From NCBI GenBank assembly GCA_028583685.1, contig JAMXIF010001253.1, positions 71,230,989-71,294,988 on the forward strand: a stretch of DNA of 64,000 nt, in the 5' to 3' direction. This document shows positions 53,621 through 64,000 of the stretch, one piece after another (position 1 is the first letter of the stretch; every line of letters begins with the position of its first letter). A program made the position numbers and the translations under genes. The DNA is from Petaurus breviceps papuanus. Taxonomy: Eukaryota; Chordata; Mammalia; Diprotodontia; Petauridae. Below the pieces are notes generated by a model. The model was not told the DNA's origin, ran no database searches, and was given only the letters and a program-made list of their open reading frames with translations.

Positions 53621-54739
53621 ATAATAATTTTGATATTTGTAGAACATAGCAATAATTAGCAACAAAGGAAATAGAAACCTAAATTTCACTTGATCACAAT
53701 ACATTTGGTTGAGTAAAACAGAATTTTGTGAAATAAATGTTTTCTTTTTTTAGTATGTTTGTTGATAAATGTTCTTATACTAAGGTTATATCAGAAAATC
53801 AATATTTAAAAAAATTGAAACAGTATAGGTTTGTATTGATCTATGTGGCTAACTTAAAATGAGAGGTTTTGTAACAGCTTTCTTAGACAGACTGCTCCCC
53901 AGTAATGGCAAACTATCAATTTTAGCTTTCCACTGATAAATCAGCTTGAAAATTGGATGTCAAATTTTTTTCACTGAAGGAGTGATTTTTCTGTGCCCTT
54001 TAACCTTTCCTGATATATTAGATTGGTTTATAAAACTAAGCTCTATCTTAGTAAAAGTAGTTGTCAAATCTGACATTTACACATTTTCAGACAGCTTCTT
54101 TTGCTTGGTTATAAGTATGTATAATAAATATGTATACATAGACATATTAGAGATATTGATTAAATTTTGTTTTATTTTGCTTTCTTTTATTACAATCTTG
54201 GAAAACTTTAGCTTGGTATTTCCTAAATGTAGATTTCTGCTCTCTCTCTGCTCTTGGAAGTTCAGTAAAGGTCAGGGTCTCAACTGGCAGATTAAGAAAC
54301 AGTGCTTCAGGAAGTATTTTAACTTGCATTGAGTAAGTAAGGAAATTGATTTCTTGCCTCATGGATTGATTTTTTTCTTTCAAGTATTATTTTTTGCTTT
54401 TTGAAAATTTCTTATGGGTTAATTGATGACAATTAATCTGTGAAGTTGAGTAGTTAAAATGCCTATTTGATGTACTTTTTAACACAGTGTTTGGCATTCA
54501 GTGCCTATTTATTTTCCAAGAAATAATAGTGAACACTTGAAAAAAGAATTATGAAAGACTGATTACGAGCTAAAATGTACTGCTTTAATTTGGTTTTAAT
54601 GTAGTAGACATTACTGATAGCTGACAGTGCCATAGCTTCATGCTTGAACAGCAGATCTTAAGTTAGCTCAAGCAGGTATTGATTGTGAAGTTTTCTATTG
54701 TATAATTACTTTTTGCTCGAGAAAAAAATTGCCATGTGT

Positions 54740-54965
54740 ATTGATCTAGATGGAAGCATTTGAGCAGCAGCTTCCCTTGGCTAACAGTGAGTGTCATCTT
54801 TCAGCCATGATAAATGGTAACATTCTGGCTCAGCATAATTACTTTGTGGTGAAATGAACCTCCTGTACCCTTCTCCTTCTTCCATCAAGGAGATACTGTA
54901 ATCATCTTTATCTGAAAGCCATGATTTACTGAACTAATCATCTTCTTAACAGAAGAGCCTTTTTT
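54740..54965. promoter_or_regulatory. Candidate conserved noncoding element 1
   Basis: This is a non-repetitive, mixed-composition block carrying AGCATAATTACTTTG (a homeodomain-type TAATTA core), GTAATCATC and CTAATCATC repeats, and CCATGATAAATGG. Regulatory function is inferred only from the absence of repeats and motif density. Confidence 0.3.
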
Positions 54966-55305
54966 CAGAGTATGCCCAGTTTCTGCTAACCTAAACAGAG
55001 CTATATTATGAAAAGAAACACATTTTAAAATTTGTAATGCATACGTATAAATTATTTTTATAACGTATCAGTTGTCCTTGACCTGCCCATCAAGATTTTG
55101 ACCTTACATTTTCTGTTTAAATAGAAAAAAACCTGGACAGATATCCAAACATTATACTCTTATTTTGATAACATAGAAATTTCTGAGGTACATTGTTGAC
55201 AATTTTTAAAAATTTTATCTAAAGCCTGTGCAATTTTGAATTCAGTGACCTCTAAAAAAAATTTTATTTCATATTCACGGGGGAAGTCTTATCAGAGTGC
55301 ATGTA

Positions 55306-55328
55306 TGTGTGTGTGTGTGTGTGTGTGT
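55306..55328. repeat. (TG)12 microsatellite
   Basis: This is a short uninterrupted TG run inside the otherwise repeat-free interval. Confidence 0.9.
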
Positions 55329-55934
55329 AATTATAGCCTGTTTGTTATAGATTTTTAAACTTTAAAAATCCCATTTAGGTTTCTCAGATATTTTTCTGTA
55401 TCTGTTTTCCCTAGGAAGTAACAAAAAGCATGTCATGAATGTGAAAACAATGCAATTGTTACTAGTCCTAAAAAACTAAGATGATTTGTTTTGTTTGTCA
55501 GACTTTTAATAGGGGTGTTCAATGTGTTATCAATTTTTCATTAAGACTTTGTAGCACATTGTTGAAAATGGATTTGTTGTTACTTGCCAGTACTGTAATA
55601 TGGCCCTTGGGTAATGACTTTTTGTTAAGTAATGTTACATAAAAAATATCTGGCAATAGTTTTAGATCATTTTGAGACAGCTGTGAAGACTTTGGATAAA
55701 GGTCATTTTCAGTGATTGTGCTTAGTTAAATAAATGTAAAAGGTTTCACAAAGGGAATCTTGCTTTCCATTGTGCTGTCATAAATTTCCTCTTAGCACAT
55801 CTGGGAGTAACAAGCCAAATGTAGTTGTTTCTGCCTTGAAGGCAGTATATTTTATATTTTCCCCACTTTATTTATTTCCTTCACATAATTCTGTTTATTC
55901 ATATAACTGAAGTTCAAAGGTTTCATTTTGTAAT

Positions 55935-56240
55935 AAATTAGAACCACCATCGTTTGACAGTTTGTCGGACCTGCTGTGTGTATATGTATTTGTTTGAATG
56001 GTTGTAACTAGGAGGATTTTACTGCTATTTATTCATTAAAAGTGTTAAATTTTCTGACAGTTCAGCCCCTGGTGTGACCCTAGTTCAGTATTTGCTCCCT
56101 TCTTGGCCACAGCTGGCCTCTTGCTGTTCACAGCTGAAAAGTGAAATCGATGCTTGGTCTAACAAAATGCAGATGAAAGCCATTCTGATCATATATAGTC
56201 ATTTCCCGTAATTTTATCAGGCTTCAGTTACTTAAAGGAT
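55935..56240. promoter_or_regulatory. Candidate conserved noncoding element 2
   Basis: The block has two E-box hexamers CAGCTG at 56110-56115 and 56131-56136, 21 bp apart (two helical turns). It also has ATCGAT at 56146-56151, TGATCA in the following line and a GTAATTTTATC motif. No coding frame or repeat is recognised. Enhancer function is an inference. Confidence 0.3.
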
Positions 56241-57179
56241 CTCTGGAAATCATTGTTTGTTCAAGTAAATGCAATACCAAATTTTGTGTTAAGATGTACT
56301 GTCTTTTAGGAAAATAATATTTCCTTAAAGCCATTTATACATATAGCTCTTCAAAATAAAGATTTTCTAAAATAATTGTTGCAATACCCTCTTTCAAAGA
56401 TACTACTTATACACTAAAAAAATTTTTGTCTAATTTGTTATTCTATCAATTTAGATATTTTACAGAGAAATTCTTTTCTTCCAAATGTTGCATAAGATTT
56501 AGAATTATAAAACAATTCTTTAAATGCCCCAATGTGAATTATTACTGAATTAGCCCATTTGAAAAATATTTATTTGAATAATATTAGATGGAAAGCTGTA
56601 TGGTAGTAGTGTGTGATAGTATATAATGCAGCCAAATGTTTCAGAGGTTACAGACCTACAATGTGTTTGAAAACAGCCTTTCTCTGTATTTTAAAAAGTT
56701 CCTGCTTTGATTACAGACATTTGTTATAATTATCTGGCATTTAGTCCATTGTTATAGGAATCTTATAATGGAACCATTTAAAAACAATGTAATGGCAGTT
56801 TATTGAATTTTGCAAAGGGAAGGCACCCAAATGAAACCATGCTATTTCCAAAAGGTTTAACTGCTAGCTCAGTGTACTAGTCTTGTTATAACTCAATTCT
56901 TTTTCTTCAGTAGTTTTTATTGCTAAGGTTTCAAATTGTTTCATTAAAGTCTGTTTGCTGAAAACATTTCATCAATTTATTACATTTTTACATATTCAGC
57001 ATATGTGTGAATAAGTAGCTATTGAAATTGTTAAGGAATTAGCATTGGTTTCAGGATTTTCAGGTCTACAACTTTCTTTCCCCCAAAAAAACTGTTTTCT
57101 TATTTTAATGCCATATTTTACATTGTGGATGCTACTATTACTTCTGCTTTTGATGGTAATGGTATAATGATAATGACAA

Positions 57180-57390
57180 ATCACATATATTATATTTTAG
57201 TATATATAGATCACTTTCCTCAAAACAACCCTGCACAAGTATTATGGTTTCCAGTTTACAGATAAAGAACCATAGCCTCAGAGAGGTTATTGAGTTACCC
57301 ATGGTTACATATATAAGAGCTGGGATTCCTCTTTTGGCCTCCAACTCTTTCTAACTCTTTGTAGCATAGTATACTTCCTCTGAAATGATT
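57180..57390 (-). repeat. MIR SINE, antisense
   Basis: CTTTCCTCAAAACAACCCTG, CCAGTTTACAGATAAAGAAC, TCAGAGAGGTTATTGAGTTA and TAAGAGCTGGGATTCCTC fit reversed MIR. Confidence 0.65.
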
Positions 57391-57589
57391 CATCTATGTA
57401 CTCTGAACCCCTTATATAACCACCAATTCATCTGCAGCAGTAAATACTAGTATTGGTAATTCACATTCCTGATAAAATACTCAAAATTAACATATATGTT
57501 CATTTCACTTATTTTAAAACTGTTAGAATTAATTCAAATGCATAGGTACTACAGGAATTCAATTCAGAGACTAAAATTCATTTAGTAAT

Positions 57590-57900
57590 TTGATCAACAA
57601 ACTTACAAAATATTAAGTATTTACTGTATTCAAAGCTCTGGTTCTAAGGATAATGCAAAGGAAAACAGGACCCAGTCTGTTGCTTCTGGGATCTTACAAC
57701 CTGGTAAGAGAAAGCATAACACATACACAAATAAAAATAATACAAATGAGAATGAGGTCAAAGTACTATAGAAATAAATATGGTATAATAATTCAGAAGA
57801 GGAACAAAGAGGCCACTTGAAGCTGGGTAGGATCTGGTTAGTCTTCATGGACTTAAACAAGAGGTAGAGTTAATTTAACATCTGGAGACAGGAGTGAGGA
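57590..57900 (-). repeat. L2 LINE 3' end, antisense
   Basis: AAATATTAAGTATTTACTGT, GACCCAGTCTGTTGCTTCTG and GGATCTTACAACCTGGTAAG correspond to the reversed L2 end. The downstream GAAGCTGGGTAGGATCTGGT continues it. Confidence 0.6.
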
Positions 57901-58260
57901 ATTGGTAGAACTTTAAGAGAGAACTATAGCTTGAGTTGAAAAAATTACTTTTACATATCTTATTAGATTCTTCTTTGTACAAATTCTGGACTGCAAATTT
58001 AAAGAAGTTATGTTATTATGTTCCCTATTTTCAAGTTATATTTAAGATATTTAAAGAGCAAAAGAGATTTGATTTTTTTATTAAAAGTTGTTTTACAAAA
58101 CCTAGACTGGAACAGTGGTATTAAAAAAAAAAAGATTAAAACAAATATCAAATGGGAACTTAATTATAGGAAGGGAGAACTGGTTAAAAGCAATAGAGCC
58201 ATACAGCAATTACAGGGTAGAAAAGAGATGAGGCTTCCCTTATTGGAGAAAGGATTATCG
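57900..58260. other. Unassigned intronic stretch
   Basis: Two overlapping short plus-strand frames without recognisable motifs. No repeat family identified. Confidence 0.35.
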
Positions 58261-58279
58261 ATTAATCAATCAGTAAGCA

Positions 58280-58507
58280 TGGGCAGCAAGGTGGGGCAGT
58301 AGATAGAATGCTGGGCCTGGGATAATGAAGATTCTTCCTGAGTTCAAAGCTAGCCTCAGACATGTATTATCTGTGTGACTCTGGACAAGTCATTTAACCC
58401 TGTTTGCCTCAGTTTCCTCATCTGTAAAATCACTCTAGTACCTTTGTCAAGAAAACCCCAAATAGGATCATGAATGGGGACACAGGGTGCAAGCAACTGA
58501 ACAACAA
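58280..58507 (+). repeat. Mar-1 CORE-SINE inside L2
   Basis: GGGCAGCAAGGTGGGGCAGT, CTTCCTGAGTTCAAAGCTAG, TGTGACTCTGGACAAGTCAT and CTCAGTTTCCTCATCTGTAA, ending in AAGCAACTGAACAACAAGCA. A short AAGCAT duplication at the junctions derives from the L2 3' end. Confidence 0.88.
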
Positions 58508-58869
58508 GCATTTATTAAGCACCTACTATATGGTGTAAGCACTGAGAATACAAAAGGATACAAAGGACAATCTCAAGGTGTTTATAATACAATAGAGAGA
58601 ATATATGCCTACAAATCTATTTAAAGCAAGCTATATATTCCTATATAAATGGGAAATAATTAACTGAGGGAAGCACTGGAATTAAGGCTTCTGGTAAAAG
58701 ATGGGATTTTAGTTGGTACTCAAAGGAAGCAAGGGATGTCAGTAGTAAGAGCAGAGGAAGAAGAGCATTCCAGGCATGTGGGATAGCCTGAGAAAATGTC
58801 CAGAGAGTGTGTGTCTTATTCATGAGGCAGCCAGGAGGAGGCTAGTGTCTCTGGATTGAAAAATAAGAT

Positions 58870-59327
58870 TGTGAGAAATGTGCTCACTCTAGAAAGAACA
58901 ACACTCATTGTTGAAACCAGGAAAGATTTTATTTTATTTTATTTTACATTCTTACAAATGGGTAACAACACCCTAAGGGAGCACACTTGCTAAGACAAAT
59001 ACAAGGCTATTCCCTGCCCTGGATTTTAATTTCCCTCCCTTGTTCCCCATTGACTAGATACAACTTTATGAACTGCCTTTTCCATATTTTTCTCCTAGAT
59101 ATCTTCCCCCTCCCTTGTCATGCACTCAAATTAGCTTGCTCCAACCTAGGGGTGTGTGAGTTAATATTAAACAGCTCATTACAAATTCATACAAACTTCT
59201 TACCTTCTACCTTGTCAGAGGCCTGGTTCTACCAGGTCACAGCTCCAGTTACATCCAGTTATCTTTCCTGCAAAGCTGGGAGTGTGTAGGTATCACTCCT
59301 GTGGAAACAAAAGGTCTGTTTCTCACA
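58870..59327 (-). mobile_element. Solo LTR of an endogenous retrovirus-like element
   Basis: A 458-bp block cleanly interrupts the L2 copy. Its ends are the 9-bp inverted repeat TGTGAGAAA and TTTCTCACA, with the TG...CA termini expected of an LTR. A polyadenylation-type AATAAA lies near the 3' end on the minus strand. No internal retroviral region accompanies it, so it is a solo LTR left by recombination. I cannot name the family. The well-kept ends and the position inside an L2 suggest it is younger than the L2. Confidence 0.7.
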
Positions 59328-59454
59328 AGGTGTAAAAAGGAGGGGGCTAGGTTATGAGGGCTTTAAAAACCAAATAGAGAGTTTTGGTTTTGATCCTAGA
59401 GGCAACAGGAAGCCACTGGAGTGAAGGCAGGGGGAAGGAGTTCATATGCTATGC

Positions 59455-60295
59455 AACATTTTATTCAATGAGTTGAATAAAGGCAAAGATAGCACACTTA
59501 TGGTGACCCCAAACTGGGAATGATGGTTAAAGCATTAGATTCAAAATATTGGGCAAAATCCAGTAAGATGAAAATCAGTAGAGATAAATGTAGCCTTATA
59601 CTTGAGTTCCAAAAATCAATTATACAAATAAAGTTTTTGGGGAAGCATAACTAAATACCTAAATACCACTTTGTCTGAAAAAGGTTTGAGGCTTTTAGTG
59701 TACTTCAGGCTCAATATGACTTAAGAGAATTGAGCAGGCTGGAAAGTTAGCTGCTGCATATAAAAAGGCATAGTATGCAAAACTAGGGATTTTATTATAC
59801 CTGTGTACTCTGCCCTGGTAAAGTGGTGTGTGGAATATTGTGTTTAGTTCTTGATCCTACATCTTAAGAAAGATATTGGTATGCTGGAGAGGCATCTAAG
59901 AAAAGATAGGAGAATGATTGGACTTGAGATGGGACTTGAGATGCTCTATGAATATTTGTTGAAAGAACTGGAGATGTTTAGACTTTAGAAGATATAATTT
60001 GAGAGAATGTGATAGCTGTTTCAAGAATATGCAGGATTGTTATTTAGAAGGAAAAATTATATGTGTTCTCCTTATCCCCAGAAGCAGAACAGGAAGAGTA
60101 AGTAAAAATTTCAATGAGGCAAATATAGGTTTAATGAAAAGAACAACTTCCTAATAATTAGAACTGTTCAGAAATCAGAACTGGGCTTGCTGAGGCTATT
60201 GTAGTCTCTCTACCCCTGTTATTGGAGGTCTTTAAAGTAAGTGCCAGATGACCCTTAGCTAAGGATGTTTTGTTTTTCCAGTGCCATTTTTGTTT
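59455..60295 (+). repeat. CR1/L3 LINE 3' end
   Basis: The order AAAATCCAGTAAGATGAAAA, TCTGAAAAAGGTTTGAGGCT, CTCAATATGACTTAAGAGAA, GTGTACTCTGCCCTGGTAAA, GAATATTGTGTTTAGTTCTT, GAAAGAACTGGAGATGTTTA and AACAACTTCCTAATAATTAG is the 3' third of CR1/L3 elements as known from birds, reptiles and mammals. Coding frames are broken. Confidence 0.75.
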
Positions 60296-60299
60296 CCTT

Positions 60300-60535
60300 G
60301 TGCTACACATGAAGGCTTGTGATACAGTCCAAATGTAATTACTCACTTAATCTTGACAAATCCTTCATTTTAAAAAATCTTTTTATTGTCATTCCCATTC
60401 CATTGGAATATTCTGGATCAACTGAGTTTTTCAAAAAGATTACTTTAAATTCTGTTCCTCTTACCATTTAATGAGATTGTACTGCTTTATAGACTTCCAT
60501 AATCCTACACAAAATTTTACAAATAAATTATTGAA
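60300..60535. other. Short unassigned gap
   Basis: No repeat or gene recognised. Confidence 0.4.
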
Positions 60536-61623
60536 TTGGCTAGCATTTATTAAGCACCCACTATGTGGGGATACAAAGAATGGGGGAAAGGAGGAGAAAG
60601 TCCCTACTTTCAAGTAGCTCATAGTCTAATGGAGGCAATATACAAACAACAGTATTAACAAGATATATACAGGATGGGGGTGAGGGGAGGGTTAGTTTCA
60701 GAGGAGAGGTATTATTATTAAGGAGTACTAGGCAAGGTTTCTTTCAGAAGGTGGGACTTCATGTAAGATTTGGAGGAAGCCAGGAAAAATAGGAAGAAAA
60801 GAAGAAGAAGGAAAACATTCTAGGCATGGGGGAGAACCAGGGAAAACTGTCAGAACTGGGGGATGAAGTGATATATGTGAGAAAAAGCAAGGATGCCAGT
60901 GTTGTTGGATCACAGATTATTTGGAGGGGAGTGAGATGTAAGAAGACTAGAAAGATGGGAAGAGACTAGGTTATAAAGGGCTTTAAAGGAAGGTTTTATA
61001 TTTGTTCCTGGAGGTAATAGGAAGCTATGTGGAGGTTGGGAGTAGAGGAGAGTGAAATGCTCAGACCTTCATTTGAGGAAGATCAGTTCAACAGATGAGT
61101 GGAAAATGGATTGTAGTGAGGAGATACTTGAAGCAGAGAAATGACACGGCAATGTATTGCAATATTCCAGGTATATAAAGACCTGCACCAGTGTAATGGC
61201 AGTGTCATAAGAGAGAAGAGAATGTAAATGAGAGATGTTGTGAAGTTAGAAATGGACAACTCACTGGATATGGGAGGATGAGAAAGAATATGGAATCCAT
61301 GGTAATACTAGGCTGCAAGCCTGGGTGACTCGGAGGATGGTAGAATCATTGAAAATTAGAAAGATGAGAGAGTTTTAGGGAAAAGATGAGTTAAACTTAG
61401 GCCATGTTGATATTAAGATGTCTATGGTTCATTCAGTTTGAAATGTCCAATAGGCAGTGGGAGATGCAGGACTGGAGGTCAGAAGAGAAGTTAAGGGCTA
61501 GACAAATAGAACTGAGAGCCTTGGAGCTGATGAGATCACCGAATGAAATGGTATATGTAGTGTGCATTACATGGATAAAGATACAGCAAAAGAGTGGTCA
61601 GACAGGTAGAATTCCCAGCAGTG

Positions 61624-61632
<9 letters not shown>

Positions 61633-61674
<42 letters not shown>
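61633..61674. repeat. (CA)21 microsatellite
   Basis: An uninterrupted CA run inside the L2 copy. Confidence 0.95.
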
Positions 61675-61678
<4 letters not shown>

Positions 61679-61967
61679 ATACTTATCAAGAAGAGAGCAG
61701 TTAAGAGTCTTAGAGGCTGAAGAGAGGTCAGGAAGAATGAGAACTGAAATAAGGTCTTTAACTTGACAGTTGAGATCATTAGTAACTTTAGTGAAAACAA
61801 TTTTGGTTGAACGACAAGATAAGAATTGCAAAAAGATAAGAAGAGAGTTAAAGCAAAGGAAGTAGAGGCACAAATTATAGATGGTCTTCTTAAGGAGACT
61901 AGCCACAAAAGGGAGGAAAGATAAAGATATTAGGTAATAGGTAGCTAATAGATCAAGTGAGGATTTT

Positions 61968-62134
61968 AAAATTTTTTTCTTTTGCCTTTTTGGAGGGGGA
62001 AGGCAGGGCAATTGGGGTTAAGTGACTTGCCCAAGGTCACAGAGCTAGTAAGTATTGTCAGAGGTCAGATTTGAACTTGGGTCCTCCAGACTCCAGGGCC
62101 AGTGCTTTATTCACTGTGCCACTTAGCTGCCCCA
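61968..62134 (-). repeat. Marsupial tRNA-headed SINE, antisense, in L2
   Basis: CTTTTGCCTTTTTGGAGGGG, GGCAATTGGGGTTAAGTGAC, GTCACAGAGCTAGTAAGTAT, GTCCTCCAGACTCCAGGGCC and GTGCCACTTAGCTGCCCC. AAGTGAGGATTTT borders both sides (from 61955 and 62135). Confidence 0.93.
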
Positions 62135-62899
62135 AAGTGAGGATTTTTTTAGGATAGATGAGACCTTGGGTTTGTTTATAGGCAGAAAGGAAGCAGCCAG
62201 TAGATGAAGCAATTTAAAATTAGTCAAAGGATAGAGATGATAGAAGGATGACATCTTGGAGGAAAACGGATGGAATAAGATCCTTGTGCATGTATAGAGG
62301 TTTACTTTGTAAAAAAAAAAAAAAAAGGAGGGCCTTTATTCTTGTGAAACAGGTAAAGAAGGATATGGTGGCATTAACCCTCTGGGAGATGTGAGATGAA
62401 GCAGAGGACAGAAAAGGAATCTTTTTGTGAATGGCCTTAATTTTTTTCAATGAAAAATGAGGCAAGGTTCTCAATTGAGAGGATAAAAGAGGTGGATTAT
62501 GTTAGAATATGTGTCAATTAATTGATATTAGAAAATTGTCTTGCACTTCCTTGGTTGCTATTTTTCTCAAACTGGCAAGGAGAACAAGTATTTAATAAAG
62601 AAAGAGAGAATTGCTTAGCTCTGCATTTTGGGAGATGGAAGAGGAAGAATAGGCTTCCTGTTTGGCAAAGCTGGGAAGAGGTCAGTAGTTATAAATTATT
62701 GACAAAGGAGAAAATGGGAAGAGGCTTCTAAAAACCTGATCGGAGGAAAATAATTGACCAGAAGATAGAAGAGAAAGAAATGTTAAGAAGTGGCTGGTAA
62801 TTGCAAAATATCTCATGAGGGAGAGATAGGAAGCAAGACATATCAGGGAGGTTAAACTACCATCACCATCCCCACTTCTTTCTTCCCTCTACAACCACA

Positions 62900-63830
62900 C
62901 CCTTTGGAACCTGCTGACTTTGAAAGAGATCCTCTAGTAAGAAGAGTCAGGGGAAGAATAGTTTTCACTGATAACTTCTTGATGAACAGTATCAAAGAAG
63001 CTATTTGTTGACTTGACATTAATTAGAAGGCTCACTGCCTGCTCTAGGCATGTATCTGGATGTGATAAAAAGCCTCAAATGATATTAAACCTGACGGCCA
63101 CTATTCATTTCCAGTGGATAAAAAAGATGCTGCCACAAGTAACCTACAAATCATTGCTAGGAATTATGAAGTCCTGCACTCACAAAACTGAAGACCCTTA
63201 GGGGTATATGTGGTATTTTCATCCTTACTTCTGAATTGTGAGGGTTCCAGAAAAGAAAGGCAGATTTTAGAAGTGAAGAATTGTTCAAGATTATGTATGA
63301 TAACGAGATTTGAATCTTTGGAACACATTAAAATATTGGAAGGAGCCAGCAATAGATAATACTCAGTAGAAATGGTTTAAAAATTATATTTGCTTAGAAT
63401 CTTGCACATCTTATCAATTGGGATTTAAACTGAAAAATAATGAGGATAGGATCAGGGAAAAAACTCCCTATTTCTTGTCCATCATATTAGATGCCATAAT
63501 TACAACAGTGTTGGAGGACTTTAGGTATCTGGACATCTCTTGGTGCTTTCTTTTTGCCAAAATGTAAGCAGCTAGTTCATCCTTGCTGTTGCACAGAGTA
63601 ATATCAAAGAAGGGAAATTGGATACCCAAAGTGTTCCACTGGTATCCTCATGATGTCAGAAAAAAGTGGAAAGTCCTCAAGTACATACCCACTCCCTGCG
63701 GTTAATTTATGGGAGGACATGAACAAGTCACAGAGAAGGGAAAGCAGAAATGGGTTGCAATCTGCATTACTGTAGAGAATCAAATCAAGTTGATGAGACT
63801 ATAGATCCATATGAGTATTGTATCTTTCTT
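62900..63830. other. Unassigned stretch, possible unnamed old repeat
   Basis: This looks less random than typical intron: several short plus- and minus-strand frames and a compositionally even run from about 63040 to 63560. I recognise no family, domain or splice-flanked exon. Confidence 0.35.
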
Positions 63831-64000
63831 TGTTGTTCACTCATTTTTCAGTCCTTTTTGAATCTTCCTGCCCCCTTTTGGCTTTTGTTTGTTTCTTTTT
63901 GTCAATGGTACTGGAGTGGTTTGCCATTTCCTTCTCCAGCTCATTTTACAGATGAGGAAACTGAGGCAAACAGGATTAAGTTATTTGTTCAGGGTCCCAC
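63830..64000 (-). repeat. Mar-1 CORE-SINE, antisense, cut by the window edge
   Basis: CTTTGTTGTTCACTCATTTT, ACTGGAGTGGTTTGCCATTT, CCTTCTCCAGCTCATTTTAC, GATGAGGAAACTGAGGCAAA and TTCAGGGTCCCAC are the reversed Mar-1 tail and CORE. The head lies beyond 64000. Confidence 0.9.

Larger units (their letters stand above)
53620..57180. other. Repeat-free interval, candidate regulatory DNA
   Basis: Apart from a (TG)12 run at about 55306-55328, I recognise no transposable element in these 3.5 kb, the longest such gap in the window. Composition is locally less AT-biased. Two sub-blocks are listed separately. A 128-residue plus-strand frame at 53946-54332 has no splice context or motif and is probably chance. 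Confidence 0.5.
58262..59450 (-). repeat. L2 LINE 3' region, antisense, with two insertions
   Basis: It starts AATCAATCAGTAAGCAT (58263-58279). A Mar-1 SINE cuts it and it resumes at CATTTATTAAGCACCTACTA (about 58508). It then runs through GGAAGCAAGGGATGTCAGTA and GCATTCCAGGCATGTGGGAT. It is cut again by an LTR (58870-59327) and ends with AGGTTATGAGGGCTTTAAAA and GGCAACAGGAAGCCACTGGA. Confidence 0.85.
60535..62800 (-). repeat. L2 LINE, 2-kb antisense copy
   Basis: It starts CTAGCATTTATTAAGCACCC and runs through AAGGGCTTTAAAGGAAGGTT, TTCAACAGATGAGTGGAAAA, AATGTCCAATAGGCAGTGGG, GCCTTGGAGCTGATGAGATC, AGAGGCTGAAGAGAGGTCAG and AAGGAGACTAGCCACAAAAG to ATCTTGGAGGAAAACGGATG. This is the most complete reversed L2 in the window. 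A (CA)21 run lies at 61633-61674, a SINE at 61968-62134 and poly-A at about 62312-62327. Confidence 0.82.
25550..64000 (+). other. NBEA: NBEA intron downstream of exon C (incomplete)
   Basis: At least 38.4 kb of intron follows the GTAAGT donor. I searched it for the next expected NBEA exon (QLHDFWRLDYWEDD) and did not find it. Everything recognisable here is a transposable-element fossil, a microsatellite or unassigned single-copy-looking DNA. I also saw nothing resembling MAB21L1, the small gene known to lie inside an NBEA intron in other vertebrates. Confidence 0.8.

Noticed and set aside
53946-54332. 128-residue plus-strand frame in the repeat-free interval, considered as an alternative NBEA exon or small gene
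   Set aside because: It has no convincing acceptor and donor, no recognisable motif and a hydrophobic AT-driven composition.
60728-60913. Proline- and serine-rich 61-residue minus-strand frame considered as a small protein
   Set aside because: It is within the reversed L2 3' region, where sense L2 gives similar pyrimidine-rich frames.
61598-62011. 137-residue minus-strand frame with a (CV)n run
   Set aside because: The frame lies in an antisense L2 and its CA microsatellite. The Cys-Val repeat is an artefact of (CA)n.
25550-64000. Search for a nested gene such as MAB21L1 inside this intron
   Set aside because: No long open frame or recognisable MAB21 sequence exists on either strand. MAB21L1 must lie in another NBEA intron outside the window.

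Overview
The window is intronic vertebrate DNA, almost certainly from a marsupial. It is AT-rich and CpG-poor, with no CpG island and no prokaryotic-type gene organisation. The marsupial assignment rests on three repeat groups: many tRNA-headed SINEs beginning GGGGCAGCTAGGTGGCACAG; Mar-1 type CORE-SINEs whose tails read like RTE/BovB 3' ends; and L1 3' segments that match the marsupial L1 I remember. L2, MIR/THER, CR1/L3 and RTE fossils are also abundant. I cannot name the species.

Only three stretches look like host coding sequence. They are exons at 86-150, 15683-15791 and 25383-25549, all on the plus strand, with correct AG/GT boundaries and compatible phases (0, 2, 0, 2). Spliced together they encode about 113 residues that match neurobeachin (NBEA), in the conserved DUF1088 region just before the PH-BEACH module. 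The paralogue LRBA differs at several positions as I remember it. NBEA is a very large BEACH-domain scaffold and A-kinase anchor of neuronal post-Golgi membrane traffic. The introns are 15.5 kb, 9.6 kb and more than 38 kb; the last runs off the right edge.

Layout: 0-15.7 kb is an intron with two SINE/MIR clusters, an RTE-like LINE (7.2-8.0 kb) and a nested LINE pile-up (9.6-13.9 kb). 15.8-25.4 kb is an intron with a repeat-poor first part and then L2/MIR/RTE fossils. 25.5-64 kb is one intron carrying an antisense L1 with two SINE insertions (29.1-31.2 kb), two more antisense L1 3' ends (38.0-39.3 and 52.1-52.4 kb), a palindromic MITE-like hairpin (40.8-41.0 kb), L2 copies in both orientations (41.6-45.5, 48.6-49.9, 57.6-62.8 kb), an RTE fragment (45.8-47.1 kb), a palindromic hAT-like MITE (50.35-50.51 kb), a solo LTR (58.87-59.33 kb) and a CR1/L3 3' end (59.45-60.3 kb). 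The interval 53.6-57.2 kb is strikingly free of recognisable repeats and is the best place to look for conserved regulatory DNA.

I see no operon, CRISPR array, RNA gene or complete second gene. Nearly all short open frames are chance frames inside repeats or introns. Family names are recalled by eye without a database search, and repeat edges are approximate unless target-site duplications are quoted.
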